Below are positions 23,513 through 34,475 of a stretch of DNA of 64,000 nt, piece after piece. The position numbers and the translations under genes were made by a program. The notes beneath the pieces are model-generated. The model saw only the letters and a list, made by a program, of their open reading frames with translations. It ran no database searches and was not told the DNA's origin. This stretch comes from Pristionchus mayeri (taxonomy: Eukaryota > Nematoda > Chromadorea > Rhabditida > Neodiplogasteridae), in the NCBI GenBank assembly GCA_036245805.1, contig BTRK01000006.1, forward strand, positions 22,786,365 through 22,850,364, in the 5' to 3' direction. Within the stretch, counting starts at the first letter, position 1, and every line of letters begins with the position of its first letter.

Positions 23513-25727
23513 TTAGCCTTGCAGCTTGCTCTTGTCGCAGAGACCCTGAAATTTTTTCTTTGCTTGATGATTCCCATTTGTCATTACTATTCATGTTAAA
23601 ACATATTCTAATGTAAAAATCTTTGAAAACCGAACCTTGAATGCTCCTCTGTGCTCCTTGGGAATGTCTCCGAGAGCGCCAACGATTCCCTACCAATAGC
23701 TGTGAAAGATTGAAAATGATAAATGAAATCACCTTTAGAAGAGTGGTGGCATCCTTCAGCTGTTCCTTGTCTTCAGCAGTGAGAGTGAATCCATCAGTAG
23801 CATGATCCACCTGATGAATACGTCATCGATCACAAATCGGTACCTCTGATAAATTCCAGAAGATTTCAGATTGTTGAGAAAGTGTACGAAAGACGGAGAA
23901 AAAAATGAATAATTACCTACACTTGACACTAATCTTTTGTGTGTAACTACGAGAGGGAGTACATACAAGTATTGTATAATCAATTCAAAAGTGGATAATC
24001 CTCACCTGCTTCACAGCCTCCTCCTTCGTGATCTTCGCTGCAGACACATCCTCGCACGTTTGCTGAGAATGATTTTGTTCCTTTTTATATTAAAGTTTTA
24101 TGAAATAAGAGAATCTAAATCTAACATGGTAACCATACAGTATGGCCCTCTCATTCATACTCGACCCCTCTCATTCCCACTCGACGAGTTCGAAACCGAG
24201 TTAGACGAAGGGTGCTTAGAATTGTTCGAAGATATCCTCTAGATGATCCCCCCCCTTCATTCTTCGTATCTTTAGATTTCCTTCCCCATATTGAGTTCAA
24301 AGATGTTTTACCTGTTTCTTTTTCGCTTTTCTGATTCATTAGCCAGAGTAGATCAAACAGAGGATTCAATATTTATGTTCTCGATCTCGATCTTTCCATC
24401 TTATTCGTATCAAGGTGATAAGGTCACTTTTCCTCTACAAGTGACCCGTGATTGAAGCCCACGGGCGCAGTTGTTTTGGAAATGTGATCTTTGACCCTTA
24501 CGTACCTTATCATCCAGAATGGTAATTACCAGATCTGTCACATATTTTCACTCCTCACGTTGATCTACTCTGGTCCTAGTTTCTGTTTCTTACATTTTGT
24601 TCTCTTGCAGGACTACTTTGATCTTTGATCTTTCTTGGTCTTTAATCTTTGATCTTTGTGTATATTATTCAAATTATGTCAGAGTAATTATCCGTAGTTA
24701 TCCTAGTAATGTCATTCGTTTATTTCATTATCCCTCTTTCCCTTCTCCAGTGATTTTCTCAGATCGATTCCCTTCTCCAATGATCTTCTTAGATCAATTA
24801 CGTGTTCAGTTACCGTATTCTTTGTTCCTCGGAATATGTTGCATTTGTTTATTCGGTTTGCTCTTCATAGTAATCCGTAGTGTTTTTTTGGTAGATGATT
24901 CTTTCCTTTCAATCAATGATCTTATCAGATCATTTGTATCCCGGCTACCGTACCCGTTACCGTGCCCTTACCCTATTCTGTGCCATGACTTCTGTGAATA
25001 TGGTTCGCGTAGACTGTTCACCACCCCGTTGGTGCGAACTGGACGCCAGGCACCTATTTCGTTGTATTTTGCATTGATATTTTGTGCTTGGCGACTGAGA
25101 GACAGTCAATTCCACGATAAATATTGGTTTCCATGTCTGAAGACTTCCACAATGTATCGCCAGAAAGCAAAATGATCAGTTTTTATGTTCCCCGCTGAAA
25201 TCCATTCGAAAAAACGGTTGAAAACGCCCCGAGATAGGAAATAGTGAGAGGGAAAGAGAGAGGAGGGAAGAGGCGAGAGAGACTCCGCCCACTTTTCCCT
25301 CATCCCGATTTCGAGGGGTCTCCCGTTGTGAGCTGCGCGCGTGCATTTCGTGTCATATCTCCGTCCAGAGACAAGATATCGACCTAATTCCAAAAGAAGG
25401 GTCTTATTCACATCTATGGGGACTCGTTAGACACAAATTTGGCAGCAGGCAAGAAAATCGGCAGATCGGCTTGTGGTCTCTAACCATACTGACCAGCATC
25501 TTGTTGTAGATGGCGTTCTTGTCCGCATCGCTGGCAGCGTACTGTAATTCGATTGCATATGACAGATTTCAAAATTCATAATTTCGAGACTTCATTTCCC
25601 ACAGAATTTCTTATAATGAAGCTGCGGTGGGAGTGTGCTAAATGATCTACCCTAATTTCAACTTTAAAACAGCTAATTCACTCACTACAGCGAGAACTGC
25701 AACGGAGAGGAGGAGGAAGAAGCGCAT
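23513..25727 (-). CDS. Small secreted helical protein, six exons
   Basis: Exon 1 starts at 25727 with a hydrophobic signal peptide (MRFFLLLSVAVLAV) and ends at GTGAGT. Then come phase-0 exons YAASDADKNAIYNKML, QTCEDVSAAKITKEEAVKQ, an exon starting VDHATDGFTLTAEDKEQL, GIVGALGDIPKEHRGAFK, and the last exon GLCDKSKLQG with TAA at 23513-23515. The total is about 103 residues. After cleavage it should be an all-helical domain with two Cys that may pair. The layout recalls small secreted nematode proteins, but no family is recognised. The intron between the second and third exons (about 24.06-25.49 kb) is much larger than the others and holds a 192-codon open frame on the other strand. Confidence 0.75.
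24597..25175 (+). other. Long intronic open frame, probably not a gene
   Basis: A 192-codon frame lies antisense within the large intron of the secreted-protein gene. It contains repeated TTTGATCTTT and TTCCCTTCTCC-type short repeats and one strongly hydrophobic stretch near its middle. It has no family resemblance, signal peptide or splice structure. Low-complexity pyrimidine content may explain the open frame. Confidence 0.3.
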
Positions 25728-26384
25728 GGCGATGGTACTGAGGGAGAGGGTGTCCATCTTTTGTAGGCTCAAGTGGTTCCACTTTCATCCTTTGCTCGCT
25801 GAATTTGTCTCTCCTTTCCATCTCCTTTTAAACGTTTTCTATCCTGTTTTTGCTCCCCTTCCCGATCGAGCTAAAAATCAAGAAAGCAAATGGTCCGACA
25901 CGGATAAAGTGTGACTGATTGATCAATTCGAACGGCCTTCAAGCAAATGATCTTTACCATATTTCCAAACTAGACAGCATGGTGGAGAAAGGAAAATCTC
26001 TCTACTCCACCCTTGATGCATTTTGTGCCATCCAATGTGACTCGAAGCGCTCGAATAAAAAACTGCGCTTTTGAGGCCATTTTGTTGTTTATTTTTTAGG
26101 GCGGCAAACGTGTACAATTCAACCCTATCACAGAACAAGCGCGCGTTGTCTCTTTCGGTTTCAACTTTCAAGCTGGAAACACTTTCTTCCACCTTTTCAT
26201 CTGTCGATCGAAAGGTCTACAATGCAAGTTCAACAGTTCTTTATCCATATGATGCCAGTGAAAGGATTGGTGATGCACATAGCCGTTAAAATGGAAGTGG
26301 CAGTAATGAGAGGGCTTGTTTTAGGTGTAAATTTGAAACCTTGCGGTACATATGCATCAGTACGCGAAAAATAGATAATGAGAT
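25728..26384. other. Intergenic stretch
   Basis: Lies between the secreted-protein gene start and the end of the long coiled-coil gene. A 89-codon minus frame at 25923-26192 has no recognisable features. The immediate upstream 50 bp of the secreted gene should hold its promoter or trans-splice site. Confidence 0.4.
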
Positions 26385-29300
26385 CTAATCGTCCTTTTTA
26401 TCCTTGCATCTCTTCACACTTTTGCTCCTTCTACGGATGGATCCTCTCACAATCTTGGCGACGTCGACATTGCCGGCCAGAGTTTGCTCCAGTGCCGCCT
26501 GAAGGTGCAAAACTACATATTTTCTTCGTTCATTCAAAAGGGTTAGTGAATTTCAGAAATTGCGCTGCGATCAATCGAGAGGAAGAGATGGAAGGGTAGA
26601 ATCAAATTACCTCTCTTAATCTGAGCGCTGTTTGCAATTCAGTGATGAGATTTGATCGAGTTTCAGAAGGAGATGTTACTGGCGTAGCGAATGAGCTTTC
26701 TGAACAAAAATATATTTGCATTCCAATTAAGCATGGAGTGTTGCTTTAAGGCTCAACTTTGATAATCAGCCATAAATTTGCAAAAGCAAATTTATAAGCA
26801 AATTTTTTGGAATCTATACCTGATATCTCCGCTGAAGATCGCTCAGAATTTAGTACACGCGGAAATTCAAGAAGAGAAGAAGATGTAAGAGTTGGAGTAG
26901 GGGAGAGAAGTGGAGGAGCAGAGAAAGGAGGGGAAGGAGAAGGGGGAGGGGAGGTGGGATCATTCGGGATGGGAGACAGTTCAGCGACCACTCCCCGTTG
27001 CGAATCAATAACCTTTGGAGAGGAACACTCCTGAAAATTGTGTAGTTATTCGTCGAGCTTGATTCGAATGCTAATACATAGTCTTGTTTTCTTACCACAG
27101 GCGGCGATATTTGTATTGCGAAATGGACTTACCTTGACAGGCTCAAAGTCAGAAATAATTGTGTTGAATGCGGCGAGAGAAGGGCGTTCGTTATCGATAT
27201 GCTGAGTGATTTGTGTTGATAAAAATTTTTTTTTAAATGAAAGATACCGGCTGAGTAATCTCCTCTGAATGATCTAGTTCATTGAGATGAGTAAGAAAAG
27301 CTCGGATGTTGGCTGTATCGTCCTCCTTGAACGTATTTTGATTTGTCATATCTTTGATATGTTTACCTCATCTGCAGCAGACAAACTGACTTTATGAAGT
27401 CGACTATCCTCTAGTTCATAAACTCGTTTTCTTAGTTCGAGTATTGTCTGAAAAATGTTTTGTATGATAAAAGAACGGAAATATTCGGTATTAGAGCTGG
27501 TAAATCAAGAGACGATCAAGGTCAGTCTATGCAAAATGCTTCATAAAAGTAGCATTTGTTCGCAATATCGATCTCTTTCTCCCGCTCAACAATGCACATT
27601 CCTTTTAAGATCAGAGAAAAGGCCATTGGATTTGTTAACTCTAGGTGGTGTGTAATAATACCTTATCCTTCTCTTCATCTTTCCGTCGCTGTCTCTCATT
27701 TATTTCCTCCGTCATTTTCGTCTCTTTTACCATATTTTTGTTCTGCAGTTCCACAATCAGAGCCAGCTGAAATAAATAAACTATACTTTACACTATCCTA
27801 CATCAGTTACCTGTTCATTTTCCTCTTTGAGCTTTTTTGATTGAGTTGTGTTATCCTCTGTTATTTTATTTATTTTATCCTGAAGTCTTCTCATGTTCAA
27901 CTGAAAAGAAGAGATTATTCGAGAAAAATTATTCTATTACCTCGACTCTCTCCTTTTCCACGTTATCGAGGGAATCCTTCTCTTGCATCAAATCACTTAT
28001 TTCTTCTTGCAGCTCTTCGATTTTCTGGTTCAGCTTCAAAAACATAAAGTAAAAACTTGTAACGTGAAATTATTTGTAATTACTCCTCAAAGTAGAAAAA
28101 AACATGCCTCTGCAATATCCTCCTCATTGGTGGACTTCAGTTGATTGTATTCTTCCAACAGACTGTCGTTTTTCCTTCGAAGCTAAACCATTCATGTTGT
28201 TGTTTTCCTAATATCTGTCTCGAAGAGGAAATCAAGAAATTGTTCACATTATATAAATGGCAGAAAAGAAGAACAGTAATAAGAAAAACTTTAGAAAAAA
28301 TCGTCCACCTCAGCGTGGGCTTCATCGTTTTGCACATGTAATCGATCCATCTCATGAGAAAGTGCAGCCCGTTGCCTTTCTAGCTGAAATAAGTCTTGAA
28401 GAAATTATTTTGCTTTGACCTGTGTGACAGTATTATGAATAGAGTTGACAATCCAAGGGGGAGCGCAAGGCCTTGTTCTCGATTCTCCACAGGATTCAAA
28501 TCGTCTCATTCCTTGCGCAAGGGAGAGAAAGAGCGGTCGCCCTTGCGCAAGGGACGGGATCCTTGTGCAAGGATTGAAGGTTGAAAAGGTGCTCAAAGTT
28601 GTTCAAAACACATCTAACTTTCGAATTTGCACAATATCATACATGAAAACGTAATTTGAGAAGTTTTGAGCGTTTTCCTTTGTCAACAGCTTTCATGCGA
28701 GGCCTTTGGCTTTTGAGGGAACTTTCTTCTCTTTTTCAATCGTTTGCTGTTCTTTCTTCGGGGAATTGCTGCACTCCAAGAAAAGAGAGCTTCAGATATA
28801 TGATGCTAAATAATAATCAGTTCTTGGAATCCCAATTGGTCTAATAATATGCATCCCGGCGCACCAAATCTCACAAACATCTTTAGCATTCATTACAAGC
28901 ATTTACCACGCAAAGTGCAAACCTTTTATCCTTTCTGTTAGTCATGTACTCTAAAATGCATTTATATCACCTTTCCTCCTATTCTTTTCCTTTTTCTCGC
29001 AGCAACGAGTCTGATCTGCAGCATTTCTTTCTGACAAGTGAGAAAGAGGAATTTTTCAAACCTAGGGGAACGTTAGCTGCACCTGAGGTGATAATATGTT
29101 CCATTTAGTATAAAAAAAACAACTGTATGACACCTCGGAAAGCAGCAAGTGCTTTCAATATGTCAACGGAGAGCGTTAGAATAAAGGAAAACTGTGAATA
29201 GTGATGTGATCTTGTAGTCATCAGCGTAATTATGCAAATGTGAAAGTTTGGTATGTTTTGATCAACTTTGAACCCGCTTTCGAACATAAATCCTCACTCG

Positions 29301-32300
29301 AGGAACCCCATCCTTGCGCAAGGGCGACCGCTCTCTCTCACCCTTGCGCAAGGGATAATGAGGCATTTTGCATAGACCGCCCTTGCTCGTCCCTTGAACC
29401 CTTGAATTGTCAACTCAAATTATGAATACCTCCGCTTTCTCTTCAATATTCTGTTTCTTCAGCAATTCATTTTCTAGGGAGAACTCCACATTTTGTCGTT
29501 GAAGCTAAAACTTCGTTATGCATATTTTGTCTTTTGTTCTTCGAATCCAAACGAGAATAAAAATTGTATGAACCTCAGCTTTTTCCTCGTTATTCTTCCT
29601 CTGAATCAGATCTTTCTCTTGAGAGAGATGAATCTTCTGCCTTTTCAGCTGAAGTATTACTTTGGACATTACAACTTGTAAGTAAAATCACTCACCTCAG
29701 AAATTTCCTCCTCGCTTGCTTTCATAACACGATGAACTTCTTGAGTTAGTTCCATTATTCTCCTTTGAAACTCAAACAAAATTCGTTTGAGTTTTTCATT
29801 GTTTGCAAATGAGTATGTCTATGTCTATGAAAAGCACCTTTTCCTTCTCTTCATTATTAGCCTTCTGAATCTCTTCCTTCTCACGTGAGAACTCTGACTT
29901 AACTTTTTGAAGCTGTAATATAGAAAATTAATCTCCATTCTTTACAACTATTAGGTTGATTCAAAAGTTTCTTTCTTTTTTTTCTTTTTGAGAATTCTGC
30001 CGGTATGTTTGAACCCTCACGAATTTCCGAAAACTATATGGTATGGTCGTGATTGTAGATTACTTCGATAGGGTTGTGTTGATTCAACGCATCATCGTAA
30101 GAGGTTGGCAAATTTGTAAAATTAAAAATCGGAAAACGGTCACTTTTTAACATTTTCGATTGGATGCTGGCTTTCTTATAGTTGTGGCCAACTTGTTCTT
30201 CGCAGTCGACCAGCAATAGGAGAAGAGTGGATCGTTCAGATAAGCACGAAAAATTCGGATGGAATTGCGCGTAGGAAACAAGGGACCCCGAAAAGTGTTG
30301 ATTTCGGCGCATGAATGTCAAAATCATGATTTCGAAAAATTCAGTTCTTGAACGGGTGGGATAATCCATTCCTAACTGCAGGTGTATACACACAAATTTC
30401 GGTACTTCACAATACATCATAGGTTATTCCTCCTCGAGGATATGTAATAATACTGGTCTCATTAATTGAAATTCCGAAATGTGTCTACAGTGTGGTTCGA
30501 TAATTGGGCCCATATTTCAAAAAGGCTATTCATGGCTGAGTAGTTTTGGTGTGTCATATGACATGCCCAATCACAGTACTCCACAATAAAATGCCAACGT
30601 CGAGCTCATCACATTTCTGCATGGACCTTTGGTCCAAGGGACCACAAGAGGTATAGCCGAAATGAAGCTATGACACCCTAACTATGCTCAAACTGCCCGC
30701 TGGTATCCAAATAAGATCATACTTTTGGCCGTTTGTCAATATCTTTTCTCAGAATCGCACTAGAGCTCATAAAGCACGTGAAAAGGTGTCAACGGAGAGC
30801 GGCAGGAAAACGAGGCGAGAGAGAGGGGGCGGAGCTAATTCCGATCCCTCTCCAGTCAAATCGCCAAAAATTTTGGCAGGGCTTCGCCCTTTCCGGGTTG
30901 TGCCTCCACCCCAGTGAGGAGAGGCAAGGGAGCGACTTTAGCGCGCCTATTCGTATTTTCGGTAGCTCTCTACACGCGCCGGGTGGGAGACATGAAGAAA
31001 GAGCGCGCGCGGACTCTGCCCCTTTGCACTCAGTCAGCGCGCGTCGTCCCCAATCGTTGAACGAAAATGACAAGCAGGAGAAGCGTCATATTTTCGTTTT
31101 CTTTTCTTTAAAAATCGTCTAAATGCATTCTTCACATAATATCCAAGGCGCATCAGTATGCGAATACCAGAACCCTTCCATTTCCCTTAAAAACCTCGAT
31201 TTTCCCTAGCTCTCACTATATTTTATCGATTTTTACCTATTAAAAGCTATCCGATCCAGCTGCGCCCAACATATGTTATAAAGGACCCCAAGACCTTTTA
31301 AAAGCGACCTTGCTCGCCCAAAATGGCTAAGTATTCGCGGAGTCATTTCTTGGCGCAGGTTTTGCGCAAAACTGAGTTCCCTCCGAGTGGGCGGAGCTTG
31401 TGGTCTCTAAATATAACGCTCGCTATGTAGAGTCGGTATGCCCGTATGATCTTGGAAAATCATTAGTCGATTGGCCAAATGTGAAGAACTTGGGAGGTCA
31501 AAATGTGTACCGAAGAAAAAAGAAAGAAACTTTTGAATCAACCTAATACATTTTACTTTCATCTCGATCATCTTGTTTCCAATAATAAAATTAATGTTTC
31601 ATTCTCTTACCTCAAGATGTTCTCCTCTCAGCTGCTGAGACCTTTCATTTTCTCCTTTGAGTCTCACAATTTCCTCCCTCAGTTCACTCATTGTCTTCAC
31701 CATCTAAACTATTCGCGGGAGTGTGAAATAATTTTGCATTCTCATGTGATATTTTCATCCAACCTTCGTTTTTTCTTCAGTCGAATTCTTGAATCGAGCC
31801 ATTTTCTGTCCCAGATCGAAGTTCTTACTCTCCAGTTGTTTGATTGACATTTTCAACTGAAATTTGAATCATTAAAATATTCATTAGGTACTACACGAAC
31901 CTCGGTCATCATGTCCTCATCGACTCTTTTAATGATTTCCTTCTCTTTTATCAGATCGGAGTTAATCTTTTGAAGTTCTTTGATTTTTTTGATAATCTCA
32001 AATCATGGTTTCATATTGAACAATTCAGCACCAACTACCTCTTCCTCCTTCTTTTCTCTCTTCTTCTGTTCCTCACTCCCTTCGAGAAGATCTTTCAACA
32101 AGATTTCCATCTGAACTTCGGGCATTTACCCTACTTCAATAATCTTTGCAATTCAATATTATGTTTTCACCCTCGAAAAATATTCTTAATAATTGATATC
32201 GTTCCTAATCTCAATAAGTACGAATGGATTCTCGAACCTCCTTGTACCTCTCGACCAGCACCTCGATCGTTATCGTCTCTCCGTTTACAGTTACTGTGTT

Positions 32301-34475
32301 TTCCACCTAAATTGTGGTCTTCCAAAATTTTGTTTTCGTCTTTGGGGTTCAGAAATAGTCGATTTTCATAAGTTTAAAGAAGGACTGTCAGCAAAGTTGA
32401 AATTTTGACGTTGACATAACCATGACCGACCTTTGTACAACCATAAGAGATTCTGAAAGTTTCAAATGCGTATCTCTATTTTGAACCGAGTTATCATTAG
32501 TTGGCAGAATGCCAAGGAGGGCTTGAAGGGAAGGGACGTGCGGGAATTCAAATCACTAGAAGATTTTTCAAAAACTGGTGGGATTCGAACCCGCAACCTT
32601 CCGATTACGCGGCGACTGCTTTACCACTGAGCTATGCGATTGACCTTTGCCTATCCTCTTAACTCGCGCTATGATCGTTGGATAATTGTCTAGGTCGTGG
32701 TTATGACAGCATCAAAAATTTAACTTTGCTGACACTCCTTCTTTAATCATGTCCATCATCATCGTCTCACGTATTCCTCAGGTAGTGTGGCAGTCATCAG
32801 ATTCAGTTCCTCTCCCACTGTTGCATCAACAGTAATCACTCCATCGTGAACTCCAGCGATGGAATGCAGCTCCATACTCAACCAGCCTCCATTTATTATT
32901 GATCACACTCATTCACTTATGAGCTATGAAGAGCTGTGCTACTGCTCAAAACAATTTTTTCTCAGATTTTGAGGATAGCAGGTAACTATGGAGAATGGAG
33001 GAGTGCACGCTCACTTCGTCATCAATGGAGGCAAGAATTCCATCGTAATCGTATCCAGAGTATGGAGCACATTGGAACCAGCGATGTACAGGAAAGGGGA
33101 AGAATCGAGGGCATAGAGGGAGAACTCGTAGCGCATCTGGAATGGAACTATGCAATGTTGAATTTTGAGTGATCAACATCCCACCTCAATCACGATCACA
33201 TTCTCCTTTAATTTCGTCACTTTTGGATTGGACGAATCCGATATTTTCGAAATATAAATTGCCTTTCCTCTGAAAAAATCTATTTTTTGTTTCAATTAAA
33301 GAAGGAGTGTCAGTAAAGTTAAACTTTTGATGCTGTCGTAAACATAGCCTAGCCCACCCTCCAAAGATCATAACGCGAGCTAGGAGGGTAGACAACCATC
33401 GGTTGCTTAGCTAAGTGGTAGAACACCCGCCACGTGATCGAGAGGTTGCGGGTTCCCACCAAATGTTTTTGACAGATCTTCAAGATATTTGAATTCCCGC
33501 ACGTCCCTTCCCTACAAGCCTCTTTGGCATTCTGCCAAATAATGATAACTCGGTTCAAAATAGAGATCAGAATGTGAAATTTTCAGAATCTCTTATGGTT
33601 GTGCAAACCTAGGTCATGGTTATGACAGCGTCAAAAGATCAACTTTGCTGACAGTCCTTCTTTAATCAAAGAGAATGAATGAACGGCTAAAACTTGCATC
33701 ATTCATATTTCGTGGTTTCTTCACCTGTGGAGGAGTCGCAATTCAATCTGCTGTAGTCTCTCCTGGGGCACATTCAGAAGTACTCCCTCCCTTCCAGGGT
33801 CGTCCCCTATCCGATAGACATACGCCTTTCCCTCCCTTTGTCTCGAACACAACCCTCCGTAGTGCAGTTCTTCTCCCTGGGAAGTATCATTTGCATTCTC
33901 AGTCAAACTGAAATAGCAGAATTCTCACCTCTATTCGATTTCGAAGATAAGACACAGATATTCCAATGGACGGAGAAAAGATGGCTTTGTATATCTGTGA
34001 GAAAACATGGGATTAAAATGCTCGGGAGAGGAAGAGGCGCCCACCTTCTCTTTTGAGCACAAGTAAATGGCGTTTTCGTGCGCTCCTTTGCAGTACATCT
34101 CATCCTCCGGAAGACCCGCAGTTATTTCATTCCCACTGTAAAGGATTTCATTGAATATTGCACGTTTCACCTCTCGTTGGAGGTCTCTGATCTAGTGGGA
34201 AACACGAGTGATAAGGCTGTCAAGACATGCCGCACTCGTTTTGTGCCGGTTATGTTAATCAACATTGGAAATATTCGAAATGAGATCAACTCACTTCCAT
34301 TTCACATACAATCGCTTAGGAGAGGTGTATTTCCAATAGAATATGGTTCCTGGAAACAAGAAATACAAAATTTCGAAATTTTGTTTATAAATTTCGACTC
34401 ACCATCATTCACTTGACAGATCCAAGTCCCCTTTCTAACTGTCTCTTCCTTTGTAAACTCCAGCTCGTGCTCCAT
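26385..34475 (-). CDS. Large protein: N-terminal propeller-like region, repeated-exon coiled coil, Pro-rich tail
   Basis: The start at 34475 follows TTTTAG, a likely trans-splice site. The N-terminal exons read GTIFYWKYTSPKRLYVKW, IYKAIFSPSIGISVSYL, EGVLLNVPQERLQQIEL, PFLYIAGSNVLHTLDT and HSIAGVHDGVITV; regular beta-strand pairs suggest a propeller-like fold (inference). A phase-0 donor at 32770 joins EEY to the exon VENTVTVNGETITIEVL at 32306; without that splice the first part ends at TGA 32759-32761. Then follow about 16 short phase-0 exons of coiled coil, several exactly 25 codons (for example LKRQKIHLSQEKDLIQ and LQRQNVEFSLENELLK). One exon (about 26.82-27.03 kb) is Pro/Ser-rich, and the C-terminus has VAKIVRGSIRRRSKS. 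Stop TAG at 26385-26387. One junction (after 28107) looks like a GC donor. A structural or cytoskeletal role is likely; the family is not recognised. Confidence 0.68.
28442..29418. mobile_element. Mutator-like non-autonomous element with ~200-bp inverted ends
   Basis: The ends are imperfect inverted repeats of about 200 bp, starting GAGTTGACAAT on the left and ending ATTGTCAACTC on the right, and carrying GC-rich CCTTGCGCAAGGG blocks. The host 10-mer ATTATGAATA is duplicated at 28432-28441 and 29419-29428. Long TIRs with a 9-10 bp duplication fit Mutator-like elements. No transposase is present. The right duplication overlaps the splice donor of the host intron. Confidence 0.8.
29951..31546. 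mobile_element. Mariner-type non-autonomous element
   Basis: The ends are inverted repeats beginning TTAGGTTGATTCAAAAG on both sides, flanked by TA at 29949-29950 and 31547-31548. The 1596-bp body has no transposase. It contains a GC-rich block (about 30.77-31.08 kb) unlike the rest. The terminus is close to that of the mariner at 1-808. It sits in an intron of the long coiled-coil gene that would be about 100 bp without it. Confidence 0.82.
32378..32742 (-). mobile_element. TTAA-flanked MITE with tRNA-like core, copy 1
   Basis: Inverted ends AGAAGGACTGTCAGC and GACACTCCTTCT, flanked by TTAA at 32374-32377 and 32743-32746. The middle (about 32577-32645, minus strand) reads GCATAGCTCAGTGGTAAAGC, then GGTTGCGGGTTCGAATCCC, a clear D-arm/A-box and T-arm/B-box pair. 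The anticodon arm pairs poorly. It lies in the probable intron 32307-32770 of the long coiled-coil gene. Confidence 0.85.
33300..33661 (+). mobile_element. TTAA-flanked MITE with tRNA-like core, copy 2
   Basis: Same family as the elements at 32378 and 63415, in the opposite orientation. TTAA lies at 33296-33299 and 33662-33665. The tRNA-like core (about 33397-33465, plus strand) has GCTAAGTGGTAGAAC and GAGAGGTTGCGGGTTCCCACC; the best of the three anticodon stems pairs three or four of five positions (CCCGC/TCGAG). It is inside intron 33270-33724 of the same host gene as copy 1. Confidence 0.87.

Noticed and set aside
24597..25175. 192-codon plus-strand frame as a gene
   Set aside because: It lies antisense in an intron, is built partly of short pyrimidine repeats, and shows no family, signal or splice features.
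32577..32645. Functional tRNA gene in MITE copy 1
   Set aside because: Only the A- and B-box arms are good; the anticodon stem does not pair and position 33 is not U.
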